The notes: generated from the sequence alone by a model not told the origin. Positions 1-8,202 are shown, counted from the stretch's first letter. The stretch is 13,849 bases of DNA from Fidelibacterota bacterium (GCA_016936335.1 JAFGXZ010000001.1:1-13849), one strand, 5' to 3'. Numbers and translations: made by a program.

Positions 1-34
1 AGATGATCAATAATGTTAACAAAGAGAGATATAG

Positions 35-1255
35 ATGAATAAACAATTTTTATTCGAAATACTCGAGTTGGCAGAAAAACATTGTGGTTCTGATTTTACA
101 AGAAAATTACTCCAAATCCGTACTGAAAGAGAACGTATTCTCAACAACGTTTGGAAAAAGGAACCACTTCCCGAAGATTTGTCAACTTATCAAAAAGAAA
201 TCATCCTGCGAGATATCGATTTTGATACTATTATTCATCATGCAGCGAAATGCGTCGGAAAAGATGAAAATAACATGTTTCTTTTCGATGTCGCCCAGGT
301 AGCCATCAAACACGGAGAGTTCGGTCGGGGAAAAGAACTGCTCCTTGTTTTACTAAAAACAGTCGGGCAAAAAAGTCTTAACTTGTTGGCCGATATTTTA
401 CGCAAACTTGGAAATATTGAATTTTACACCAATAATTTCAAGGCTGCTTACAAATATTTCGAAAAAAGCCTTAAACTGTTTACCAAAATCGGTGATAAAG
501 CCGGTATAATTTCCATTAAAAATGTCGTCGGGGCTCTATTGGTAGAAGAGGGCAAATATTACGAGGGCGAGATTCGGTTTATCCAGGTCAGAAAAATGGC
601 CCAGGAAATTAAGCTCAACGATATGATTGCCAAAGCAAACATGAACCTCGGAAATATTTATATCATCCGCGGCATTTATACCGAAGCCGCAAGTTGCTAC
701 AAAAATGCTCTGGATGTCGTTGCCAACAGCAAAGATAAGGATCTTTTAACGAACCTTTATCTGAATTTTGCGATCTGTTATAAGTTCAAAGGTGATTTTA
801 AAATCGCACTCGAATATCTGGGCAAAGCTTTTGATCAGATTAAAGACACCAACAACCGCTATCAGAAAGGATTGTTGTATCTGATCAAGGCCGAAATCGA
901 ATGCGTCAGCGGCAACCTCTCGGCAGCAACCGCCCTGGTAACATCGGCCTTTGCCATTTTTAACGAAACCGGTGACCGTCTCAGTACTGCCGAGGCCTAC
1001 AAAATTCTGGGTATGATTAACCGAGAAGACAAGAAATATGACATTGCATTGTCCTATTTTGAGAATAGCCAACGGATTTATACAAACCCATTCTATATCG
1101 CGGAAACCCAGGTTGAAATGGCCCATCTCTACCTTGCAATCAATGACAGGGTTATGGCCAAAAAGGTTTTGACACAGGCGGTCAAGAGCTACGAGAAAAT
1201 CGGGGCAACATCAAAGGTGGAAAAACTCCGATCCGTATTTGGCAATGTTCTATAA
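35..1255 (+). CDS. TPR-repeat protein, cytoplasmic, unknown partner
   Basis: This 406-residue protein is made mostly of tetratricopeptide repeats, helix-pair modules that bind other proteins. I see about seven consecutive TPR-like units between residues 115 and 395. The clearest have the typical small/large residue pattern: LGNIEFYTNNFKAAYKYFEK, LGNIYIIRGIYTEAASCYKN, FAICYKFKGDFKIALEYL and LGMINREDKKYDIALSYFEN. The first 100 residues are helical and charged with no recognised domain. There is no signal peptide or membrane segment, so it should be cytoplasmic. The ATG at 35 follows a purine-rich AAAGAGAG at a suitable distance. It lies about 105 bases upstream of a hybrid sensor kinase, so it may be a scaffold or accessory for signalling, but a hairpin separates the two genes and nothing in the sequence proves a link. 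The TPR fold is confident; the function is unknown. Confidence 0.85.
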   Translation: MNKQFLFEILELAEKHCGSDFTRKLLQIRTERERILNNVWKKEPLPEDLSTYQKEIILRDIDFDTIIHHAAKCVGKDENNMFLFDVAQVAIKHGEFGRGKELLLVLLKTVGQKSLNLLADILRKLGNIEFYTNNFKAAYKYFEKSLKLFTKIGDKAGIISIKNVVGALLVEEGKYYEGEIRFIQVRKMAQEIKLNDMIAKANMNLGNIYIIRGIYTEAASCYKNALDVVANSKDKDLLTNLYLNFAICYKFKGDFKIALEYLGKAFDQIKDTNNRYQKGLLYLIKAEIECVSGNLSAATALVTSAFAIFNETGDRLSTAEAYKILGMINREDKKYDIALSYFENSQRIYTNPFYIAETQVEMAHLYLAINDRVMAKKVLTQAVKSYEKIGATSKVEKLRSVFGNVL

Positions 1256-1268
1256 TATCTGATTGGGC

Positions 1269-1303
1269 GGGGGGTAATCTGCGGATTGCCCCCACAGATT
1301 TTA
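1269..1303 (+). terminator. Possible rho-independent terminator after the TPR gene
   Basis: A ten-pair stem is formed by GGGGGTAATC (1270-1279) and GATTGCCCCC (1284-1293), with one G-U wobble in RNA and a TGCG tetraloop. It starts 14 bases after the TPR stop codon. The U-tract is poor: TTTT appears only about 6 bases after the stem. The hairpin itself is clear; its role as a terminator is an inference, and it could also be part of the leader upstream of the kinase. Confidence 0.45.
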
Positions 1304-1334
1304 TAGCCTTTATAAAAATACTTTTGTATCTTTA

Positions 1335-1350
1335 CTTCAGATATCTGAAG
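1335..1350. promoter_or_regulatory. Perfect 16-bp palindrome upstream of the sensor kinase
   Basis: CTTCAGATATCTGAAG is identical to its own reverse complement over all 16 bases. Its right arm runs directly into the kinase ribosome binding site. As DNA it looks like an operator for a dimeric regulator. As RNA it can fold into a six-pair stem with an AUAU loop whose 3' arm includes the first bases of the Shine-Dalgarno sequence. A TATAAA at 1311-1316, with TTGCCC 19 bases further upstream, is a weak promoter candidate that would put the palindrome just after the transcription start. The symmetry is directly seen; the function is inferred. Confidence 0.45.
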
Positions 1351-1363
1351 GGGGTATTTTATC
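1348..1363 (+). promoter_or_regulatory. Strong Shine-Dalgarno followed by an ATC candidate start codon
   Basis: AAGGGGGT (1348-1355) can pair along its whole length with the usual anti-Shine-Dalgarno end of 16S rRNA, using one G-U wobble. Six bases after its last G lies ATC (1361-1363), in frame with the kinase. The frame is closed upstream by TGA at 1346-1348, and no ATG, GTG or TTG occurs before the TTG at 1385. The TTG lies about 30 bases from this site and has no comparable site of its own. The layout therefore favours initiation at ATC, like the rare ATT start known for infC, adding eight residues (MDETISND). Confidence 0.5.
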
Positions 1364-1384
1364 GACGAGACAATAAGTAACGAT

Positions 1385-2869
1385 TTGTCAGGTACCAATC
1401 AACGATTCGAATTTATTTTCAACCATATAACCGACATGGTCATGGTCTGCGATGGTGATTATTCCGTCACTTTATCCAATAAACCAGCCAATATTGTCCT
1501 TGGAAAAGGTGAAAGTATTATTGGTGAAAAGTGCTACCGTCTTCTGAGACAGTCCAACAGCCCCTGTGTCGACTGTCCGTTACAGGATACAATTAACAGT
1601 GGCACAATCATTCCACTTGTGAAATTCGACAACCGCTTTAATGAATATTTTGAAGAGCGTTGTTTTCCAATCCTTTCCAACGAAGACACGATTGAATCCT
1701 TTGTCTTATATGCAAAAAACATTACCAAATCACGGGAACTTGAAGAAAAATCATCCCAGATGAAAAAACTTTCAGCACTGGGCCAGATCAGTTCCGGTGT
1801 CGCCCATGATTTCAATAATGTTTTGACTGTCGTGCTGGGTCGGGTCCAGCTGATGAAAAAACTTACCTCAGACCCGCATATGTTAAAAAGTCTCGATATG
1901 ATCGAAAAATCAGCCCTTGACGGCGCTTCAAAAGTTCGAAAAATACAAGAGTTTTCACGGCCCAATACAAAGACTCTAAATGAATCAATTAATTTAAAAG
2001 ATATTATCGAAGAGGTTCTCGAAATAACCCGACCCAAATGGGATGTCGCATCTAAAATAAGAGGAATCCTTATCGAACCGGTGATCGATCTTAAAGAAAA
2101 TCTCTTTATTCTCGGAGATTCTTCGGATCTGCGCAATGCCTTCACCAATATTATCTTTAACGCCATTGATGCAATGCCAAATGGTGGCGTGCTTTCAATT
2201 AAAACTCAACGCTCTGACAATTATATCACCGCTGATTTCAAAGATACCGGTATGGGTATGACCGAAGAAACCATTGAACGTATTTTCGACCCCTTTTTCA
2301 CAACGAAGGGTGTGCTTGGAAACGGTCTTGGAATGAGCGAGGTTTACGGTATTATCAAACGTCACAACGGAAAAATTATTGTGCATAGCGAGGTCGGCGC
2401 CGGGACTACCATAAAGCTACGATTTCCGGCCGTCAAACAGAGGGCGGAAATTGTTGCGGATTCAGGTTTCGATATTACCGGAACATTTTCCATCTACATT
2501 GTTGATGATGAAGAATACATACTTGAAACCCTTAAGGATTTCCTCGCCGATATGGGGCACCGGGTGCAAATCACCACAGACCCCAACGATGCCATTGATG
2601 ATATTACAAAACAGGCGTTCGATATTGTGATCACAGATCTGGGCATGCCTGGTATCAGCGGGCTGGAGCTGGCTGAAAAAATAAAAGCCATCCGGCCAAT
2701 GACCCAGGTAATCTTAATTTCCGGCTGGGCGCTCAACCTCAAAGCAAGCGATATAAAAAACAGGGTCGATTTCGTAATCAACAAGCCGTTTTCCTTTGAA
2801 AAAATTAATCTTACTTTATCTGAAATCGAAGAAAAGTTGCTTGTCCTACGCAAAAATTCAACTAAATGA
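1385..2869 (+). CDS. Hybrid sensor histidine kinase/response regulator (PAS-HisKA-HATPase-REC)
   Basis: A soluble two-component hybrid kinase. Residue numbers count from the TTG at 1385. A PAS-like sensor (about 5-115) carries a Cys motif, PCVDCP (Cys61 and Cys64), preceded by GEKCY, a pattern common in PAS domains of environmental bacteria. HisKA follows with the H box SSGVAHDFNN and phospho-acceptor His141. The ATPase domain has N box Asn259, the G1 box DTGMGM from 287, FDPFFTTKG, and GNGLG at 312-316. The C-terminal receiver domain has acidic Asp374/Asp375, phospho-acceptor Asp418 in TDLGMPG, and Lys467 in NKPF. There is no transmembrane segment and no DNA-binding output, so signals probably pass on by phosphotransfer or interaction. 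The start is uncertain: TTG at 1385 is the first conventional codon, but ATC at 1361 has the better ribosome binding site. The next gene, an importer binding protein, begins one base after the stop, which suggests co-expression. Confidence 0.92.
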   Translation: MSGTNQRFEFIFNHITDMVMVCDGDYSVTLSNKPANIVLGKGESIIGEKCYRLLRQSNSPCVDCPLQDTINSGTIIPLVKFDNRFNEYFEERCFPILSNEDTIESFVLYAKNITKSRELEEKSSQMKKLSALGQISSGVAHDFNNVLTVVLGRVQLMKKLTSDPHMLKSLDMIEKSALDGASKVRKIQEFSRPNTKTLNESINLKDIIEEVLEITRPKWDVASKIRGILIEPVIDLKENLFILGDSSDLRNAFTNIIFNAIDAMPNGGVLSIKTQRSDNYITADFKDTGMGMTEETIERIFDPFFTTKGVLGNGLGMSEVYGIIKRHNGKIIVHSEVGAGTTIKLRFPAVKQRAEIVADSGFDITGTFSIYIVDDEEYILETLKDFLADMGHRVQITTDPNDAIDDITKQAFDIVITDLGMPGISGLELAEKIKAIRPMTQVILISGWALNLKASDIKNRVDFVINKPFSFEKINLTLSEIEEKLLVLRKNSTK

Positions 2870-2870
2870 C

Positions 2871-4634
2871 ATGAAAATCTCAAGAAGAGCATTGATCCTT
2901 CAGATATGCCTGTTGTGTCTGAACATCTTTTCCCTCTTTTCCTGCCAGAAAAACCATCACGGGCAATTTGAACACTCCGATTTATATCCAAAAAACCAGC
3001 AGATTCAGGACGGTGGCACTCTGGTTATCGGCATCCGGGCAGAACCGGAATCAATAAATCCCCTTTTCGCATTATCACAATCTTCCCGAAACATCATCAG
3101 GCTTGTTTTCTCGCGGCTTGCTGATATAAATGAAGATTTAAAGGGTTTCACGCCCCGCCTGGCAAAATCCTGGGAAATATCTACGGACAACTCACAGATT
3201 ACGTTTCACCTACGAACCAATGTTCATTGGCAAGACGGAACCCCGTTCACATCAAAAGATGTCGTGTTCACCTATCAAATGCATATCAATCCCGTAGTTG
3301 CATGGGATGGCATGGCCTATAAGCAAAATATATCATCCGTGGAAGCATTCAATGACTCGACGGTTGTGTTTTCATTTTATGAGAACCATCGATCAATGCT
3401 CTCCGATGCCGTCGAGGGTTATATCCTCCCGGCACACATTCTTCAAAACATCTCTCCGCAAAATTTGTTTACATCGGATTTTAACCGCCACCCAATCGGC
3501 ACCGGTCCATTTCAGTTAAACAGCTGGATCGATATGCAAACAATTACTTTATTAAAAAACAAACGTTTTTATGAATCTGGAAAGCCGCATCTTGACCAGA
3601 TCATTTTCCGGATAATCCCGGATAATTTTAATCTTTTAAATCAGTTAAAAGCCGGTGAAGTTGACCTGGTCGAGAGCATCTATCCAAAGGATTTTCAAGC
3701 TATTATACAAAACTGGAATCATGGTCATTCCGATATCCGTCCGATCAGTTATCTTGGCCGACGCTACGATTTTATCGGCTGGAATATGATTGATCCCGAA
3801 TCCTACCGGAACAGCATTGACAGAGGAGAATCTCAGGACGCGATTAAATACAACATCCAACCAAATAGACTGTTTGGCAGTCAGAAAGTACGTGCCGCCC
3901 TGACAATGGCGCTGGACAGGGAAGCAATAATGAATACCGTCAATTTTGGAATGGCTGTCCCAATGAATGGTCCCGTTTCGCCGATCTTACCTTCATATAA
4001 CGAAGCGGCAAATATCGTATGGGAATACAATCCTCAAAAAGCCCTGAAATTTTTAGCGGAGCAGGGCTGGACCGATAGTGATGGCGATAATATTCTGGAT
4101 AAAAACGGAATCCCTTTTAAATTTGAGATATTAACCGAAAGTGGTAATCTCCTCTGGGAACAGGTTGCCACGATTGTTCAGGCCCAGCTGGCCGACATTG
4201 GAATCCAGGTGACACCACGCTTTCTGGAACCAGCTTTACTGTACGGAAAATTGCTGCCAGCGAAGGATTTTGACGCTGTCATTATCGGCTGGTCAGTCGG
4301 TCTCACGCCGGATTTTTCACCCCTGTTTCACAGCTCTACATTTTACACTCCCTTTCATTTCACTGGATATTATTCTCGGGAATATGATCGTCTTGACGAA
4401 CTTGCAAAAACAGCAGCGAATGATGATATGGCCCAAAAATATTATGATAAAATCGCGCAGTTACTATCGAATGACCTGCCCTATACATGGCTCTATTACC
4501 GGATGGAATGTTCCGCGGTGCACGGCCGTTTTAAAGACATCATCTACGATAGACGCGGCCTCTATAACAATCCGGAAGACTGGTGGATTCCCCTGGATGA
4601 ACGCCAGTATATAGACAAGGTTTTTAAAAAATAG
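2871..4634 (+). CDS. Peptide/oligopeptide ABC importer, substrate-binding lipoprotein (SBP family 5)
   Basis: The extracytoplasmic solute-binding subunit of a dipeptide/oligopeptide/nickel-type importer, 587 residues. The ATG at 2871 is chosen because it begins a lipoprotein signal: Lys/Arg at residues 3-6, a hydrophobic stretch, then the lipobox LFSC with Cys25 as the predicted lipidated residue. An in-frame ATG at 2796 would bury this signal inside a 25-residue extension overlapping the kinase. The mature part shows SBP_bac_5 features: GGTLVIGIRAEPESINPL from residue 48, WQDGTPFTSKDV from Trp120 (the family signature region), and ALTMALDREAI in the middle. The family binds peptides and also nickel, haem or sugars, so the ligand cannot be named. 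The gene starts one base after the kinase stop and ends one base before the first permease. Its own Shine-Dalgarno is weak, so it may depend on translational coupling. Confidence 0.92.
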   Translation: MKISRRALILQICLLCLNIFSLFSCQKNHHGQFEHSDLYPKNQQIQDGGTLVIGIRAEPESINPLFALSQSSRNIIRLVFSRLADINEDLKGFTPRLAKSWEISTDNSQITFHLRTNVHWQDGTPFTSKDVVFTYQMHINPVVAWDGMAYKQNISSVEAFNDSTVVFSFYENHRSMLSDAVEGYILPAHILQNISPQNLFTSDFNRHPIGTGPFQLNSWIDMQTITLLKNKRFYESGKPHLDQIIFRIIPDNFNLLNQLKAGEVDLVESIYPKDFQAIIQNWNHGHSDIRPISYLGRRYDFIGWNMIDPESYRNSIDRGESQDAIKYNIQPNRLFGSQKVRAALTMALDREAIMNTVNFGMAVPMNGPVSPILPSYNEAANIVWEYNPQKALKFLAEQGWTDSDGDNILDKNGIPFKFEILTESGNLLWEQVATIVQAQLADIGIQVTPRFLEPALLYGKLLPAKDFDAVIIGWSVGLTPDFSPLFHSSTFYTPFHFTGYYSREYDRLDELAKTAANDDMAQKYYDKIAQLLSNDLPYTWLYYRMECSAVHGRFKDIIYDRRGLYNNPEDWWIPLDERQYIDKVFKK

Positions 4635-4635
4635 T

Positions 4636-5616
4636 ATGCTGAATGGAATTATCAGGCGAATTCTCAGCGCGATTCCCACATTGCTGGTCGGAATAACACT
4701 TTGTTTCCTGATCATTCACCTTGCTCCCGGCAATCCCGCGACACGTTTTCTCAACCCCTCCCAAACCGCAGCAACCCAGGAAATCATTCGTGAACGCTTC
4801 GGTCTAAATCAATCGTTGCCGATTCAGTACTTCCACTGGCTAAAACAGGTATTATTCCATTTTGATTTTGGCTATTCCTTTTATAATGGAAAAGATTGTA
4901 CCGAAGTGCTAATCAGTGCACTGGGGCCGACAATAATACTCTCTTTTTGGGCATTGGTATTTGCCCTTTCAGTGGGCATTTCTTTGGGAATATTTACAGC
5001 CCTGCGGGCTGATACTCATGTTGATCGCGTTATAAACAGTACCATGATGATTTTCCTGTCCACGCCGGCGTTCTGGCTTGGGCTTATGTTTATTGGGCTG
5101 TTTACAATCCATCTGAACTGGCTGCCTGGTTCACATCTTCATTCATTATACTACGACCAGTTAGACAGTTTCGGACAACTGCTGGATTCTGTCAGACATC
5201 TCATCCTGCCTGTTTTCACATTGGGGCTTCCCCTAGCGGCAACCGTATTTAAATATATACGGGCTGGAATGATTGACGCTTTACAATCGGACTATACACT
5301 TGCGGCCCGGGCACGGGGAATCCGGCAATCGACGATATTATGGAAATATTCTCTGAAAAACTCACTTCTGCCACTTGTCAGTCTTTTAGGTGTGATAATT
5401 CCCGCCCTGTTGAGCGGGGCAGTTATAGTCGAGGTTGTTTTCGCGCTTCCCGGAGTCGGCCGGGCAATGGTCACAGCTGTGTTTGGCCGGGACTATCCAA
5501 TCCTGATGGCCGGTGCCAGTCTGGCTTTCTTCATCGTAATCCTTTTTAACATAGTTGCGGACATTTTTTACAGAATTTTGGATCCCAGAATTAGAAATAG
5601 TGCGGGTGGATTATGA
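4636..5616 (+). CDS. Peptide ABC importer permease, DppB/OppB type
   Basis: The first of two inner-membrane permease subunits, 326 residues, usual for the DppB family. It starts with the classic short cytoplasmic N-terminus and first membrane segment (RRILSAIPTLLVGITLCF), then APGNPA, a DppB-family hallmark near residue 31. Several membrane segments follow. The coupling loop that contacts the ATPase (the EAA-like region) is YTLAARARGIRQSTILWKYS. The sequence EVVFALPGVGRAMVTAVFGRDYP is also typical, as is the end DPRIR. The start ATG is one base after the binding-protein stop, and the end overlaps the next permease by four bases (ATGA). No good Shine-Dalgarno precedes it. It should pair with the DppC-type protein to form the channel. 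Confidence 0.93.
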   Translation: MLNGIIRRILSAIPTLLVGITLCFLIIHLAPGNPATRFLNPSQTAATQEIIRERFGLNQSLPIQYFHWLKQVLFHFDFGYSFYNGKDCTEVLISALGPTIILSFWALVFALSVGISLGIFTALRADTHVDRVINSTMMIFLSTPAFWLGLMFIGLFTIHLNWLPGSHLHSLYYDQLDSFGQLLDSVRHLILPVFTLGLPLAATVFKYIRAGMIDALQSDYTLAARARGIRQSTILWKYSLKNSLLPLVSLLGVIIPALLSGAVIVEVVFALPGVGRAMVTAVFGRDYPILMAGASLAFFIVILFNIVADIFYRILDPRIRNSAGGL

Positions 5617-6443
5617 AAATCCTTCCGCAAAAAACCCAAACAAATCAATCAATGACTTCGGGCTGTATCACGATTGGCCTCGTTTTCATTTTTTTATTAC
5701 TGGGTCCCTTGCTAACTCCGATTAATCATACATCCCAGAATTTATCAGCCTCTTTACAGCCCCCGTCAAGTTCCCATTGGATGGGTACCGACTACTATGG
5801 CAGAGATGTACTTGCACGCCTGGTTTTCGGCGGGCGAATAACATGGATCATAGCTATCGCATCAACTTTTATGGCTGTGAATATCGGAACAATAATCGGC
5901 CTGTTCTCGGCCTATCAGGGCGGTTGGATCGATCTTATCGTCATGCGTCTGGTTGATGTAATGCTGGCGTTTCCCAAACTATTCGTTGTTTTGTTAATTG
6001 TAGGACTTGGCGCCTCATCGACAAGTCTCCTGATCTGGGTTCTGGCTCTGTTTTCCTGGATGGAGATTGCCCGGATTGTACGTTCTGAAGTTATGTCCCA
6101 AAAGAATCGCACCTACATAAAATCCGTACGCGCGCTGGGACTCAGAACACCCCGAATCGTATTTATACATATTCTGCCAAATGTTCTCGGACCGGTAATT
6201 GTATCGTCCGTACTGTTGATTTCAACGATTATACTGGTGGAGTCCAGTCTGAGTTTTCTGGGACTGGGTGTCCAGGCGCCCAGTGCCAGTTGGGGTTCCA
6301 TTTTAAACGATGGAAGAATCGACCCGTTGGGCACCTGGTGGCTTTCGGTTCCGGCCGGATTATTAATCCTGACAACAGTTATCGGTTTTAACCTCATTGG
6401 CAATGGCCTACATAAACAGCTCGATCTAAAGAAAATCGTATAA
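5613..6443 (+). CDS. Peptide ABC importer permease, DppC/OppC type
   Basis: The second permease subunit, 276 residues, forming the translocation channel with the DppB-type partner. Family marks include HWMGTDYYGRDVLARLVFGG (around residues 55-75), found in nearly all DppC/OppC proteins, the DVMLAFPKL segment, the coupling loop YIKSVRALGLRTPRIVFIHI that docks on the ATPase, and ESSLSFLGLGVQAPSASWG near the C-terminus. An N-terminal hydrophobic segment precedes a periplasmic loop, as usual. The ATG overlaps the preceding stop (ATGA), and GGGTGG lies just upstream at slightly short spacing. Together these point to translational coupling. The length is slightly below the common 290-300 residues. 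Confidence 0.93.
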   Translation: MKILPQKTQTNQSMTSGCITIGLVFIFLLLGPLLTPINHTSQNLSASLQPPSSSHWMGTDYYGRDVLARLVFGGRITWIIAIASTFMAVNIGTIIGLFSAYQGGWIDLIVMRLVDVMLAFPKLFVVLLIVGLGASSTSLLIWVLALFSWMEIARIVRSEVMSQKNRTYIKSVRALGLRTPRIVFIHILPNVLGPVIVSSVLLISTIILVESSLSFLGLGVQAPSASWGSILNDGRIDPLGTWWLSVPAGLLILTTVIGFNLIGNGLHKQLDLKKIV

Positions 6444-6448
6444 TATTC

Positions 6449-7231
6449 ATGAACAGTTCAAGACAGAAACAGCCGATTCTCGAAGTAAACAATCTTCATG
6501 TTGAATATCCAGTCAATTTCCGAGGCGGCTTTCGCAGACAAAAAAAACAGGCTGTCAATGGTGTTTCATTTACTATTTTCCCCGGTGAGTGTTTTACCAT
6601 TGTCGGCGAATCGGGCTGTGGAAAAAGCAGTATCATTGATGCGATTCTCGGATTTGTAAAGATAAAAACAGGAACCGTTTTATTTGAAAAACAGGATCTG
6701 ACAAAATTGACTCCGAAAAATTTCCGTAAATTACGCCCGAAAATTCAGCCTGTCTTTCAGGATTATAATCAGGCATTGAACCCTCATCAACGCATTGAGG
6801 ACATTTTCAGAGAAACCTTGCCGAAGCATCTTCTGGAATCACAAACAGATCAATTATTGAGCTCGGTCGGTCTGAGCAAAGAAATCATTCGCTGTTTCCC
6901 GCACCAGCTCAGCGGCGGACAAAAACAGCGCGTTGTCTTGGCACGGGCACTTAGTGTCAATCCTGCATTGCTCCTGTTGGATGAACCGGTTACCTCGCTG
7001 GATATGTCAGTATTTGTGCAGATTGTTGAATTACTGATTTCACTCCGAAAAACCAGAAATCTGACGTTTTTGTTGGTTTCTCATAATTTATCGATTGTTC
7101 ATTTGCTGGCTGATCGCGTGGCTATTATGAAGAACGGACAATTTCTTGAACAACAACCGTTGACCACTTTGCTGCGAAACCCAAAACATGATTATACTAA
7201 AAACTTTATTAACCAGATAACGCAATTATGA
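6449..7231 (+). CDS. Peptide ABC importer ATPase, DppF-like, short form
   Basis: An ATP-hydrolysing subunit of the importer, 260 residues. The Walker A loop is GESGCGKSS (residues 53-61), the Q-loop region is QPVFQDYNQALNP, the ABC signature LSGGQKQR runs from Leu154, Walker B ends in Asp178-Glu179 (LLLLDEPVTSLD), and the switch His lies in LLVSHNLS. The signature and the NP motif resemble DppF/OppF rather than DppD. Most DppF proteins are about 320 residues and carry an extra C-terminal oligopeptide/dipeptide domain; here the protein stops soon after NPKHDYTK, so that domain is missing. All nucleotide-binding motifs are intact, so it should be active as a heterodimer with the following ATPase. 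It starts five bases after the DppC stop with no obvious Shine-Dalgarno and overlaps the next gene by four bases. Confidence 0.9.
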   Translation: MNSSRQKQPILEVNNLHVEYPVNFRGGFRRQKKQAVNGVSFTIFPGECFTIVGESGCGKSSIIDAILGFVKIKTGTVLFEKQDLTKLTPKNFRKLRPKIQPVFQDYNQALNPHQRIEDIFRETLPKHLLESQTDQLLSSVGLSKEIIRCFPHQLSGGQKQRVVLARALSVNPALLLLDEPVTSLDMSVFVQIVELLISLRKTRNLTFLLVSHNLSIVHLLADRVAIMKNGQFLEQQPLTTLLRNPKHDYTKNFINQITQL

Positions 7232-8202
7232 TCCTTCTGGCCGTTAAAAACCTGGCTGTTCAGATACCGCAGCAGGATAAAACAATTCATCTGTTAAAAG
7301 ACATATCCTTCACATTAAAACGAGGAGAAACCCTTGCCATAATCGGTGAAAGCGGCTGTGGAAAAAGCACTTTGTGTCTATCCATACTTGGACTTTTGCC
7401 ACAACATTTCCAAACAGCAGGAAATCTTACTTTCTATAAAAATGGTGTGGAAATACAATTACAGGATCAGACCGATCCACACTTTAATAATATTCGCGGC
7501 TCGATTGTGAGCATGGTTTTTCAAGACACTTTGGGCAGTTTCAATCCGTTGTTCAGGTGTGGCCAACAGATTATTGACGTCTTGAAAGAACATGTTTCCG
7601 GTTCACCCATTCAGAATAAACAACGGGCCATCCAGCTAATCCAACAGGTCGGCCTGAACGACGCAGAAGATGTTTTTAATAAATATCCTCATCAATTATC
7701 CGGAGGAATGTCTCAACGGGTTGCACTGGCACTAGCGCTGGCCAGTAATCCGGATTTATTAATTGCCGATGAACCAGCCTCTTCACTCGATTCAATGGCC
7801 AAAAACCAATACCTCGATATGCTCCGTGAATTAAAAGACAAAACCAATTTAGCCCTGATTCTGGTCCTCCACGACCTAAACGATGCTCTGCGGTTTTCAG
7901 ATTCAATGTTCGTTATGTACAATGGCCGGGGCTTTGAGTATCGAAAAAAATCGGATATCCAAAAAACACCGGCTCATCCCTACACCCGGGCGTTAATTGA
8001 CATTCAAAACAGCCTGAACCAAACTCGTCTTCCCCAACAAATTCCCGGCGAAGTTCCCTCCATTACAAAATTAATTCCCGGCTGTCCTTTTCACCCCCGA
8101 TGTTCTAAAAGATCTGACATTTGTCGAACAACTTTTCCACCACCAACATTTTTTTTGAACAATCATTTTGTTTGTTGTCACCATTATTTCAAATCCAACT
8201 AA
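7228..8202 (+). CDS. Peptide ABC importer ATPase, DppD-like, with C-terminal Cys-rich domain
   Basis: The second importer ATPase, 324 residues, the usual DppD length. Walker A is GESGCGKST (residues 40-48), the Q-loop region is SMVFQDTLGSFNP, the signature LSGGMSQR has Ser158, Walker B ends in Asp181-Glu182 (LLIADEPASSLD), and the switch His lies in LVLHDLND. The SGGMSQR signature and IADEP are typical of DppD/OppD. The C-terminal part is the oligopeptide-transporter domain: QIPGEVPS, then GCPFHPRCSKRSDIC with Cys286, Cys292 and Cys299, and a later pair at Cys316-317, the positions proposed in this family to bind an iron-sulfur cluster. It is the last gene of the importer cluster, and its ATG overlaps the preceding stop. 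The order (F-like before D-like) is reversed compared with E. coli dpp. An 89-base AT-rich gap follows. Confidence 0.92.
   Translation: MILLAVKNLAVQIPQQDKTIHLLKDISFTLKRGETLAIIGESGCGKSTLCLSILGLLPQHFQTAGNLTFYKNGVEIQLQDQTDPHFNNIRGSIVSMVFQDTLGSFNPLFRCGQQIIDVLKEHVSGSPIQNKQRAIQLIQQVGLNDAEDVFNKYPHQLSGGMSQRVALALALASNPDLLIADEPASSLDSMAKNQYLDMLRELKDKTNLALILVLHDLNDALRFSDSMFVMYNGRGFEYRKKSDIQKTPAHPYTRALIDIQNSLNQTRLPQQIPGEVPSITKLIPGCPFHPRCSKRSDICRTTFPPPTFFLNNHFVCCHHYFKSN

Noticed and set aside
746..1126. 126-codon open frame on the minus strand inside the TPR gene
   Set aside because: It is antisense to clear TPR repeats and its translation shows no domain; it is a chance open frame.
1534..2166. 210-codon open frame on the minus strand inside the kinase
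   Set aside because: It lies fully opposite the PAS and HisKA coding sequence, with a Ser/Arg-rich translation typical of a reverse-strand shadow.
2796..2870. 25-residue N-terminal extension of the binding protein
   Set aside because: The lipoprotein signal begins at the ATG at 2871; a start at 2796 would bury the signal and overlap the kinase receiver domain.
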